Assembly: GCA_902627055.1 (NCBI GenBank)
Contig: CACOHS010000001.1
Coordinates: 186,001 to 250,000, forward strand
DNA: 64,000 nucleotides
Source of the DNA: an uncultured SAR86 cluster bacterium
GTDB lineage: Bacteria > Pseudomonadota > Gammaproteobacteria > Magnimaribacterales > D2472
Direction of reading: 5' to 3'
Shown here: in pieces, positions 27,388 through 34,243 of the stretch
How positions within the stretch are numbered: position 1 is the stretch's first letter
How the letters are laid out: each line of letters begins with the position of its first letter
Program-made: the position numbers and the translations under genes
Notes under the pieces: generated by a model
Seen by the model: only the letters and a program-made list of their open reading frames with translations
Told to the model about the DNA's origin: nothing
Database searches by the model: none

Positions 27388-28683
27388 CTAGGCCATTAAT
27401 GCTTCTATTTCTTTGGGATTGGATGGAACAAAGTCAGTAAGATTTTGATTGCCTTTAGCAGTCACTAAAATATTATCTTCTATTCTAATGCCTATTCCTT
27501 TCCATTGATCTTTTACATTGGCAGTTGAGGAAATATAAATGCCAGGCTCAACCGTTGTTACCATTCCAGGTTTAAACTTCATATATTCACCATCTTCTAT
27601 GTAATCTCCTGCATCATGAACATCTATTCCCAGCCAATGACCAATTTTGTGCATATAAAAATCTTTAAAAGCTCCTGTTTCATGAAGTTCTTCCATTGAA
27701 CCATTTAATATTCCAAGATCAATTAATCCTTGTGTAATTACTTTTTCAGAAATTATTTGTGAATCCATGACATTGTTATTCACTGTTACTGCTTCTATGC
27801 TTTTTTGCTGTGCCTCCAAAACCACTTCATAAATAGCAAGTTGAGCAGCAGTGAATTTTCCATTTATTGGATAAGTTCTTGTAATATCAGATGCATATAA
27901 TTCAAATTCGCAACCTGCATCAACAAGAACCAAGTCTCCATCTTTAAGAGCTTTTGAGTTTTCTACGTAATGAAGAACACATGCATTTTCACCTCCAGCT
28001 ACAATAGGAGTATAGGCTGCAAAGCGCCCGCCTCTTTTTGAAAATTGATATTGATAAAATGCCTCTAGTTCTTGTTCATTCATGCCAGGTTTTACAAATT
28101 TCATAGCCTCAACATGAGCTTCAGCAGAAATTTGACATGCCTTTTTCATTATCTCTATCTCATCTTTGTCCTTAATCAATCTCTCATTACCAATTTTTGA
28201 TGACGCATCAGCAATATCAATGGGCGAACTATGTCTATCTTTTGATCTAGCAGTTTTAATCCAATCAATCACATCGGCATCTAATTTCTGGCTCTTACCA
28301 ACCGGATAAAAGACCTGATTGTATCCAGCCAATAGATCAGGCAATCTTTCGTCTATTTCTGTGTTATCAAAGGCAAGATCAAAACCATGATCCTTTACAG
28401 CTCCATTAGGTCCAGCCCTGTATCCATCCCATATTTCCTTTAATGCATCTTTTTTTGGAACAAAAGCTATTGATTGAACATCTTTGCTCTCATTGATTAA
28501 AAGAACTAATGTAGACTCTGGTTCATTAAAACCAGTTAAATACCAAAAATTACTATCTTGTCTAAATGCGTGAGACGAATCTGCATTTCTGTATTGAACT
28601 GCTGCACCAGCAATCACTACAGCAGAGTTCTTTGGTAACATTGCGCCAAGTTTACTCCTTCTGTCTGCATATCTATTTTTCAT
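27388..28683 (-). CDS. pepP: Xaa-Pro aminopeptidase
   Basis: 431 residues. Pita-bread metallopeptidase: an N-terminal AMP_N domain (NSAVVIAGAAVQYRN, DSNFWYLTGFNEPES) followed by the catalytic domain with the metal ligands in DAGCEFELYASDITRTYP, GHWLGIDVHDAG and MVTTVEPGIYI. It removes an N-terminal residue preceding proline, in the cytoplasm. It is followed by ubiH and divergent from the coiled-coil/zapA genes, the classical pepP-zapA-6S-fau locus. Confidence 0.95.
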   Translation of the reverse strand: MKNRYADRRSKLGAMLPKNSAVVIAGAAVQYRNADSSHAFRQDSNFWYLTGFNEPESTLVLLINESKDVQSIAFVPKKDALKEIWDGYRAGPNGAVKDHGFDLAFDNTEIDERLPDLLAGYNQVFYPVGKSQKLDADVIDWIKTARSKDRHSSPIDIADASSKIGNERLIKDKDEIEIMKKACQISAEAHVEAMKFVKPGMNEQELEAFYQYQFSKRGGRFAAYTPIVAGGENACVLHYVENSKALKDGDLVLVDAGCEFELYASDITRTYPINGKFTAAQLAIYEVVLEAQQKSIEAVTVNNNVMDSQIISEKVITQGLIDLGILNGSMEELHETGAFKDFYMHKIGHWLGIDVHDAGDYIEDGEYMKFKPGMVTTVEPGIYISSTANVKDQWKGIGIRIEDNILVTAKGNQNLTDFVPSNPKEIEALMA

Positions 28684-28754
28684 GTGCTAATTCTACTCTT
28701 TTCTTTTTCAAACTTCCCTATTTACACACTAAGACTTAAACTAAATATATTGTT

Positions 28755-28967
28755 ATGAGTGAAAGTTCGAAAAGTTCTATCAATATTTTAATTAAAAGTA
28801 CTGAGAAGCTTTTAAAGAGATTTAATGAACAAAAAGGAATTATTGATGCTTATATAAAGAAAGAGAGGGAATGGAAAAAGCATAAGCTTTTTCAAGCAAA
28901 TGAAATTAAAAAGCTCGAAAAAGCGAATACCAAGTTAGCTAAAGTTATTAAATCACATGAGCAATAA
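28755..28967 (+). CDS. small coiled-coil protein upstream of zapA (TIGR02449-like)
   Basis: 70 residues, almost entirely charged alpha-helix with heptad-like Leu/Ile spacing (ILIKSTEKLLKRFNEQKG ... NEIKKLEKANTKLAKVI). A short coiled-coil protein of about 65-70 residues directly upstream of zapA is common in pseudomonads and relatives (TIGR02449). It resembles ZapB in size and helicity and may assist ZapA/FtsZ, but no function has been shown to my knowledge. It overlaps the zapA start by 11 bases. Confidence 0.75.
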   Translation: MSESSKSSINILIKSTEKLLKRFNEQKGIIDAYIKKEREWKKHKLFQANEIKKLEKANTKLAKVIKSHEQ

Positions 28968-29226
28968 AGAAGTTTTAGAATTAATGATTATGGGCAAAAA
29001 GATCACAATTGCTTGCCCGCCAAAAGATAAAGAAGGCCTCATTAAAGCAGCAGAAATATTAAATGAGCAAATAGATTCTATCCCTGATAAATCTAATGCC
29101 TTAATTTTGACCAGTCTGGACTTGGCTTTTAAAAGTCAACTCCCGCAAGAGGGAAGCTTACTCTCAAAAACGGAAGAAAAAAACATTAAAGATCTTGCTT
29201 CAAAAATTGAAAAATCTCTAAATTAG
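28957..29226 (+). CDS. zapA: cell division protein ZapA
   Basis: 89 residues (E. coli 109). The N-terminal ZapA beta strands (LELMIMGKKITIACPPKDKE) and the LIKAAEILNEQID helix match the family; the C-terminal coiled coil is shortened. ZapA bundles FtsZ protofilaments at the division ring. The neighbourhood (coiled-coil gene, zapA, 6S RNA, fau, divergent pepP) is diagnostic even though sequence conservation is modest. Confidence 0.85.
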   Translation: MSNKEVLELMIMGKKITIACPPKDKEGLIKAAEILNEQIDSIPDKSNALILTSLDLAFKSQLPQEGSLLSKTEEKNIKDLASKIEKSLN

Positions 29227-29256
29227 CAAAACTCTTTTTTTTAAAATCAACTAATC

Positions 29257-29262
29257 TATAAT
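29257..29262 (+). promoter_or_regulatory. -10 box of the 6S RNA promoter
   Basis: A perfect TATAAT lies 7 bases before the start of the predicted closing stem of 6S RNA. The matching -35 region (around 29234-29239) is only a T-run, so the promoter is -10 driven or the RNA may also come from read-through of zapA. Confidence 0.5.
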
Positions 29263-29269
29263 GTAGTTG

Positions 29270-29437
29270 ACTGGTTCATTCGCTAACTTATCGAGATTCT
29301 TTGAACCGATAATATATTTAAAGGTGATTTTCCACTGCTGTTGTTGTGCATTACCATCAAGGGAAGCCTGATGCAGTATGAGCTTCACCACCTGAGCTTT
29401 CGGTTCAGGTAACGATAAGTAGCGGTGAATTGGTTTT
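29270..29437 (+). ncRNA. ssrS: 6S RNA (sigma-70 holoenzyme regulator)
   Basis: The 228-base gap between zapA and fau holds 6S RNA, as in E. coli. The two ends form a long closing stem: 29273-29293 (ggttcattcgctaacttatc) pairs with 29413-29434 (cgataagtagcggtgaattg) with a few wobble pairs. Inside the right arm, 29391-29397 (cctgagc) pairs with 29403-29409 (ggttcagg region), equivalent to the CCUUGAAC/GUUCAAGG hairpin of E. coli 6S, and it is followed by the same kind of GGUAAC segment. A T-run (29434-29438) ends it. 6S RNA mimics an open promoter and sequesters RNA polymerase in stationary phase. Exact ends are estimated. Confidence 0.85.
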
Positions 29438-29454
29438 TTAGCTAACACGCAAAA

Positions 29455-30024
29455 GTGAAATCAAAATATAGACAATCTATCCTTAATATAAGGAATGCAT
29501 TAAGTTCATCCGAAGTATCAAGTCTCTCAAAAGAAATAGTAAAAAATGTTAATGCGGAATTTCGCCTAGACGAAGTTGGTATATTAGGCAGTTACTTCTC
29601 AGTAAATAATGAAGTTGATTTAACAGTCATCAATAAAAAAAGGTTTAATGAAAATCGCTTAACTACCTATCCTAAGATCGGACCTAATCATTCAATGAAT
29701 TTAATTGCACCTAAAAGCTTTGAACAATTAATTAAAAATAAATACGATATTTATGAGCCATCATATGGCGATGTAATAAATTCTATGGAGCATGAGATCA
29801 TCATCATTCCAACCGTTGGTGTTGATAAAAATGGATATAGGCTTGGATATGGTGGAGGTTACTATGATAGATATTTAGAATCGGTTCATAGAAATAGTAA
29901 TAGACCACTTCTTATTGGTTTAATTTATGACTTTCAGCTTATAGATGACTCAATCGATGAGATTCATGATATTAAACTAGATGTTGTATTCTCAGAAACT
30001 CAAATTAAAAACTTTGTAAGTTAA
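29455..30024 (+). CDS. fau: 5-formyltetrahydrofolate cyclo-ligase
   Basis: 189 residues from a GTG at 29455. Signatures: the N-terminal KSKYRQSILNIRNALSS helix, the EVDLTVI strand, and the substrate/ATP motif GYRLGYGGGYYDRYL near residue 125. Converts 5-formyl-THF to 5,10-methenyl-THF. The gene (ygfA in E. coli) immediately follows 6S RNA, so the two are probably processed from a shared transcript as in enterobacteria. Its stop overlaps the convergent epoxide hydrolase stop by 4 bases. Confidence 0.93.
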   Translation: MKSKYRQSILNIRNALSSSEVSSLSKEIVKNVNAEFRLDEVGILGSYFSVNNEVDLTVINKKRFNENRLTTYPKIGPNHSMNLIAPKSFEQLIKNKYDIYEPSYGDVINSMEHEIIIIPTVGVDKNGYRLGYGGGYYDRYLESVHRNSNRPLLIGLIYDFQLIDDSIDEIHDIKLDVVFSETQIKNFVS

Positions 30025-31142
30025 ATTTCTAATTTTGCTACAAAACTAAAAATATCCTCTGCAAGAATTTTAGGACTCTCTAATGCAGCAAAATGCCCTC
30101 CTGGATATTGATTCCATTGAACTATATTATAGATTTTTTCTGCCCAAGCCCTGGGTGGTCTAGCAATTTCATTCTCAAAGATAGCTCCAGCCATTGGCTG
30201 AGAAACTGGATTAAATGTAAATCCTAAAGGTCCATTCTCATAATAGAATCTTGCAGACGAGGTGATAGATTCTGTATGCCAATACAAAGATACAATGGCA
30301 AGAACCTCATCCAAAGAAACGACAAGTTTGTCTGAGTTATCTTTTGTCCATCCATGAAATTTTTCAATAATCCATGCAGCTAAACCAACAGGAGAATCAT
30401 TTAAACCATACCCAATTGTCTGTGGTTTAGTGCTTTGAATCGCAAAATATCCATATCCAGTTGCTTGATATTTTTCTATATTCTTCATTCCCTCCAACTC
30501 TTCTTGAGTTACACCATTCATGGAATCCTCTCCATCTGGAGGGAATGCTATAACTAAATTTAGATGAATTCCCACACAATTTTCCGGGAAAAGTTCTGCG
30601 ATCCACTTTGTTATCATCGAACCCCAATCGCCACCCTGTGCAATGTATTTTTCATAGCCAAGAGCAAGCATCAATTCATTTTCAAGTTTTGCCACTTCCT
30701 CTGAATTTATGCCTAGTTCAAAAGGTTTATCAGAAAAACCATATCCTGGTATTGAGGGACAAACAACATCAAATTCAATTCCATCTTTGCCAGCTGACAA
30801 CTCAGGAATAATTTTTAAAAATTCCTGAACACTTCCTGGCCATCCATGGGTAAGTAGTAAAGGGATAGCATTCTTTGAATTAGCTTTTTTATGAAGGTAA
30901 TGAAGTTCCAAGCCAGATTTAGTTTTATATTTAAAACTTCCAGCTTCATTTAATTTTGCCTCATGCTTTCTCCAGTCAAAATTATTTCTCCAAGTATTAA
31001 CAGCATCCTTTAGATAAGCTTTCTTTGTTCCTAAGGTCCATCGATCGTCATTAATTTCATCAGGCCATCTGGTTAGATCTATTTTTTGATTAAGAAGTTC
31101 AATCTTCTCATCAGGAATGTATATCTCAAATTCTTTGATCAT
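30021..31142 (-). CDS. epoxide hydrolase with EHN N-terminal domain
   Basis: 373 residues. The first 110 residues are the EHN (epoxide hydrolase N-terminal) lid (RWPDEINDDRWTLGTKKAYLKD), then an alpha/beta hydrolase core: oxyanion HGWPGSVQEFLK, nucleophile Asp in QGGDWGSMI, and C-terminal catalytic His in PGGHFAALE. This is the microsomal EPHX1-like family, converting epoxides to diols. Its start codon overlaps the ilvA stop by one base, but a functional link is not obvious. Substrate unknown. Confidence 0.9.
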   Translation of the reverse strand: MIKEFEIYIPDEKIELLNQKIDLTRWPDEINDDRWTLGTKKAYLKDAVNTWRNNFDWRKHEAKLNEAGSFKYKTKSGLELHYLHKKANSKNAIPLLLTHGWPGSVQEFLKIIPELSAGKDGIEFDVVCPSIPGYGFSDKPFELGINSEEVAKLENELMLALGYEKYIAQGGDWGSMITKWIAELFPENCVGIHLNLVIAFPPDGEDSMNGVTQEELEGMKNIEKYQATGYGYFAIQSTKPQTIGYGLNDSPVGLAAWIIEKFHGWTKDNSDKLVVSLDEVLAIVSLYWHTESITSSARFYYENGPLGFTFNPVSQPMAGAIFENEIARPPRAWAEKIYNIVQWNQYPGGHFAALESPKILAEDIFSFVAKLEI

Positions 31143-32689
31143 TATCTCAAAAAATCTATGTAAGCCTTATTATCTGTTTCTTCAATAAAACTATAATCCA
31201 GTGATTTAAGATGCTTCTCTAGGGCGCTGGCAGATTTACTTTTATCCTCTATGCCAATTAAAACATTAGCAAAAGCTGCTCCTAGGTTTCTGTAATGAAA
31301 CAAAGAAATATTCCACTTAGAGCCAAAATTTTTAAGAAATCCCATCAAAGCTCCAGGCCTATCAGGAAATTGACATCTAAATAATCTCTCGGAATCTTTT
31401 TCTGAAATTATACTTTTATGACCTCCAACCATATGTCTAAGATGATCATTAGAAATTTGATTCCTCGTTAAATCAGAAAACTTAAAATTACTTTTTGTAA
31501 GCATAGTTTTAATTTTTTTAAATGCATTTTCATTTTCAGTTTTAATGCCTACAAGGACATTTGCATCTTCCTTACTTGAAAATCTGTAATTGAATTCTGT
31601 GATCTGTGCTCGACCAAAGACTTTACATAATTTTAAAAAACTTCCCGGTTGCTCTGGAATTTTAATACTGAAGAGTTTTTCCCTATTTTCACCAACCACA
31701 GACCTTTCTACAATATAGCTAAGCCTTTCAAAATTAACATTTGCGCCACTACTAACTGCTAGTAAGCGTTTATTTGAAATTTTTGATGCATATTTTTTCA
31801 GCCCTGCTAGTGCAAGGGCTCCTGCAGGCTCAGAGAGAACTCTTGTATCCTCAAAAATATCTTTTACTGCTGAGCACAGTTCATCGATGCTTACAGTAAT
31901 TACTCCATCCACGCATTCTTTAATTACATCAAAGTTATTTTTACCAACAAGTTCTACAGCAACACCATCGGCAAATAATCCGACTTCTCTGAGTCTTACT
32001 CTTTTATCGGCCTTAATTGCCTCAACCAAACAAGCTGAGTCATCTACCTCAACTCCATAAATCTTTATATCTTTTTTAGTTTGGGCTACCCATGCACTTA
32101 TACCTGCTAGAAGCCCCCCTCCACCTACAGGAACAAAAATAGCATCAAGGTTATTCTGTTCATCCAAAATTTCTTTCCCAATTGTCCCTTGCCCAGCAAT
32201 AGTAAGTGGATCATCAAATGCTTCAATGAATTCAAGCTTTTGCTCCTTTGCCATTTGTTTAGCTTTTTTGACCGCTTGATCGAAGCTATCTCCGTGTAAT
32301 AAAACTTTAGAACCAAATCTTTTCACAGACTTTACTTTAATCTCAGGAGCAGTTACTGGCATAACTATAAAGCAAGGAACTTTCAATTTCTTACACGCAT
32401 TAGCAACGCCTTGCGCATGATTTCCAGCAGATGCTGCAATAACTCCCCTTTGTTTTTGTTGAGTCGTTAAATTTACAATCTTGTTGTATGCCCCTCTAAT
32501 TTTAAATGAGAAGATTGGTTGCATATCCTCGCGCTTTAAAAAAATATCATTTTTTAATTTGCCAGATAGATTTGCGGCAAAGCTAATAGGAGTCTTTTCG
32601 GCAACATCATATACTCTAGATTTAGCAATTAAATCTAAATACTTTTTAGAAAATTTGTATGAGCCTGATTTTTTTATTTTAAGTCGCAT
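31142..32689 (-). CDS. ilvA: threonine ammonia-lyase, biosynthetic
   Basis: 515 residues, the E. coli IlvA length. A PLP-binding catalytic domain (lysine in FSFKIRGAYNKI near residue 60, ASAGNHAQGVA, and the glycine loop VPVGGGGLLAG) is followed by two ACT-like regulatory domains (beginning FSIKIPEQPGSFLKLCKVFG and FRCQFPDRPGALMGFLKNFG). Makes 2-oxobutanoate for isoleucine; the two ACT-like domains imply feedback control by isoleucine and valine. It is divergent from rpiA, an arrangement shared with pseudomonads. Confidence 0.96.
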   Translation of the reverse strand: MRLKIKKSGSYKFSKKYLDLIAKSRVYDVAEKTPISFAANLSGKLKNDIFLKREDMQPIFSFKIRGAYNKIVNLTTQQKQRGVIAASAGNHAQGVANACKKLKVPCFIVMPVTAPEIKVKSVKRFGSKVLLHGDSFDQAVKKAKQMAKEQKLEFIEAFDDPLTIAGQGTIGKEILDEQNNLDAIFVPVGGGGLLAGISAWVAQTKKDIKIYGVEVDDSACLVEAIKADKRVRLREVGLFADGVAVELVGKNNFDVIKECVDGVITVSIDELCSAVKDIFEDTRVLSEPAGALALAGLKKYASKISNKRLLAVSSGANVNFERLSYIVERSVVGENREKLFSIKIPEQPGSFLKLCKVFGRAQITEFNYRFSSKEDANVLVGIKTENENAFKKIKTMLTKSNFKFSDLTRNQISNDHLRHMVGGHKSIISEKDSERLFRCQFPDRPGALMGFLKNFGSKWNISLFHYRNLGAAFANVLIGIEDKSKSASALEKHLKSLDYSFIEETDNKAYIDFLR

Positions 32690-32713
32690 AATAATTTAAG
32701 TATTATACCCATA

Positions 32714-33355
32714 ATGAGCAATTCAAAATTAAATGCTTCAATTGAAGCTATTAAATACATAAAACCAAAAATAGATTTTAATTCAATAATTGGAGTGGGG
32801 ACTGGCTCGACGGTGAACTTCTTCATTGAAGAACTTGCAAAGATAAAGCATCTTTTCAAAGGTGCTGTTTCTAGCTCAGAGGCCTCCACAAAACTCTTAG
32901 AAAATTCTGGAATAGAAGTATTTGAACTAAATGACGTTGATGAGGTTATTGTATATGTGGATGGTGCAGATGAAGTAGATCCTTCTCATAATCTTATAAA
33001 AGGTGGTGGTGGTGCTCATACAAGAGAAAAGATTGTTGCATCAGCTTCAAATGAGTTTGTTTGTATAGTGGACGAATCGAAATTAGTGGAGGTATTAGGA
33101 AATTTTCCTTTGCCAATAGAAGTAATGGTAAAAAGCAGAAGCTATGTTGCTCGAGAAATTGTTAAATTAGGAGGTGTGCCTGAATTAAGACAGAATTTCT
33201 TTACTGATCAGGACAATCAAATTCTAGATGTTACAAATTTGAAAATAGATGATCCATTAGCACTTGAAAAAAATATCAATCTTATACCAGGTGTTTTAGA
33301 CAACGGTGTATTTGCTCAATGCAAGCCGCAAAAAGTAATCGTTGGAAGAAATTAA
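32714..33355 (+). CDS. rpiA: ribose-5-phosphate isomerase A
   Basis: 213 residues, typical RpiA length. Motifs: GVGTGSTVNFFIEEL near residue 29, the SSSEAST loop, YVDGADEVDPSHNLIKGGGGAH (catalytic Asp/Glu/Lys region), and IVDESKLVEVLG. Interconverts ribose-5-phosphate and ribulose-5-phosphate in the pentose phosphate pathway, alongside transketolase encoded at 53809-55800. Its stop overlaps the convergent glutathione peroxidase stop by 4 bases. Confidence 0.96.
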   Translation: MSNSKLNASIEAIKYIKPKIDFNSIIGVGTGSTVNFFIEELAKIKHLFKGAVSSSEASTKLLENSGIEVFELNDVDEVIVYVDGADEVDPSHNLIKGGGGAHTREKIVASASNEFVCIVDESKLVEVLGNFPLPIEVMVKSRSYVAREIVKLGGVPELRQNFFTDQDNQILDVTNLKIDDPLALEKNINLIPGVLDNGVFAQCKPQKVIVGRN

Positions 33356-33876
33356 AGAACTGCTTGAATAGCTGATACTAATCTTTCGGATTCAGGCGTT
33401 ACACTGGATTTGTAATGTTCGATAACTTGTCCATCTCTTCCGATAAGATATTTTGCAAAATTCCATTTAGGCTCTTTGCCAGACGCAGCAATTAGTTTTT
33501 TGTAGAATGGATGAGCTTTCTTTCCCGTAACTTTCGCGGTGGCAAACATTGGAAACTCAACTCCATACTCGGTGCTACAAAATTCAGCTACTTTCGATTC
33601 TGCAGAAAATTCTTGAAAAAAATCCCTTGATGGAATTCCGATTATCGTTAGACCATCATCTTTAAACTTAGTATAAAGTCTTTGGAGCCCAGCATATTGA
33701 GGAGTATAACCACATCTACTGGCAACATTTACCACTAAAATTACATTACCAGAGTATTCGCAAAGATTTTGCTCATCATCTGAATCTAAAACCCTTAACG
33801 AACTGTTAAGTATATCTGAACAGGCAAATGAAGATGTTGAGAATAAGATGATTGTAAGGATAAAAAGTTTTTTCAT
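33352..33876 (-). CDS. exported glutathione-peroxidase-family protein
   Basis: 174 residues with a cleavable-looking signal peptide (KKLFILTIILFSTSSFAC, residues 2-19). The GPx thiol-peroxidase core follows: VNVASRCGYTPQY with the peroxidatic Cys (Cys, not selenocysteine), FGIP-like IIGIPSRDF and a WNFAKYLIG block with the catalytic Trp and Asn. The second family motif is degenerate (NQF-Q replaced by SRDFFQEF). Such periplasmic Cys-GPx proteins usually use thioredoxin-type reductants. Its Shine-Dalgarno (AAGG) touches the ATG, but a 29-codon reading frame ends 10 bases upstream, so translational coupling is likely. Confidence 0.85.
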   Translation of the reverse strand: MKKLFILTIILFSTSSFACSDILNSSLRVLDSDDEQNLCEYSGNVILVVNVASRCGYTPQYAGLQRLYTKFKDDGLTIIGIPSRDFFQEFSAESKVAEFCSTEYGVEFPMFATAKVTGKKAHPFYKKLIAASGKEPKWNFAKYLIGRDGQVIEHYKSSVTPESERLVSAIQAVL

Positions 33877-33886
33877 CCTTGTGATA

Positions 33887-33976
33887 TTACACTACCGGCG
33901 AGATCGCGTAAACTGACGATATGAAGATACTTACCAGTGTAAGTAGCTCGAATCTTTCAATAATTTTTTCTTTCAT
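33887..33976 (-). CDS. 29-residue hydrophobic small ORF upstream of the peroxidase gene
   Basis: ATG at 33976 to TAA at 33887 encodes a 29-residue peptide: charged start (MKEKIIERFE), hydrophobic middle (LLTLVSIFISSVYA), short end (ISPVV). It is preceded by a strong, well-spaced Shine-Dalgarno (AAAGG at 33983-33987, 6 bases from the ATG), better than that of most genes here. A promoter match lies at 34073-34100 on the same strand. The peptide looks like a single membrane segment or a signal-like leader. It ends 10 bases before the glutathione peroxidase gene. I do not recognise a family. Third positions contain more G/C than the surrounding genes, so RNA structure may also be selected. Confidence 0.5.
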   Translation of the reverse strand: MKEKIIERFELLTLVSIFISSVYAISPVV

Positions 33977-33993
33977 AACTAACCTTTAAAGAG

Positions 33994-34067
33994 ATGGAGG
34001 GTGTTTCAACCCTCCATAATTCCAGAGAAATATCCAACAAATCATAGGGGGGAGAGAAATGCTGGAA
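33994..34067 (-). promoter_or_regulatory. structured 5' leader of the small ORF / peroxidase transcript
   Basis: The predicted transcript starts at about 34067 and folds at once: TTCCAG (34067-34062) pairs with CTGGAA (34025-34020), enclosing a 36-base loop with a C-run, and then ATGGAGGG (34017-34010) pairs perfectly with CCCTCCAT (34001-33994) around an 8-base loop. The second hairpin ends 6 bases before the Shine-Dalgarno of the small ORF. No T-run follows, so it is not an intrinsic terminator. It may be a regulatory or stabilising leader; no known riboswitch class was recognised. Confidence 0.45.
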
Positions 34068-34072
34068 AAGAT

Positions 34073-34100
34073 ATTATACATATTTATAATTGTATATCAA
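34073..34100 (-). promoter_or_regulatory. near-consensus sigma-70 promoter for small ORF and peroxidase
   Basis: On the minus strand, TTGATA (34100-34095) and TATAAT (34078-34073) are 16 bases apart: five of six and six of six consensus bases. The predicted start is near 34067. The TATCA/TGATA inverted repeat at 34095-34099 and 34107-34111 touches the -35 box and could be an operator. Confidence 0.55.
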
Positions 34101-34243
34101 CAAAAATGATACATAATTTTTGGTTATTTATACATATATATTTTATTAATATTTAGTGTAATTTGTTAAGTTAAAAGTTATTTTCAGACTATTTCATTAG
34201 AAATATATATATAATTTCTTTTTTAATTAATTTAGAGATAATT
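34101..34243 (+). other. AT-rich intergenic region upstream of the fadB-like gene
   Basis: The rest of the 367-base gap between the peroxidase and the fadB-like gene is extremely AT-rich with runs of alternating T and A. A TATAAT at 34210-34215 could serve the fadB-like gene, but no matching -35 box is visible at normal spacing. A weak Shine-Dalgarno-like AGAGAT precedes the ATG. I see no further gene or RNA in it. Confidence 0.4.
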
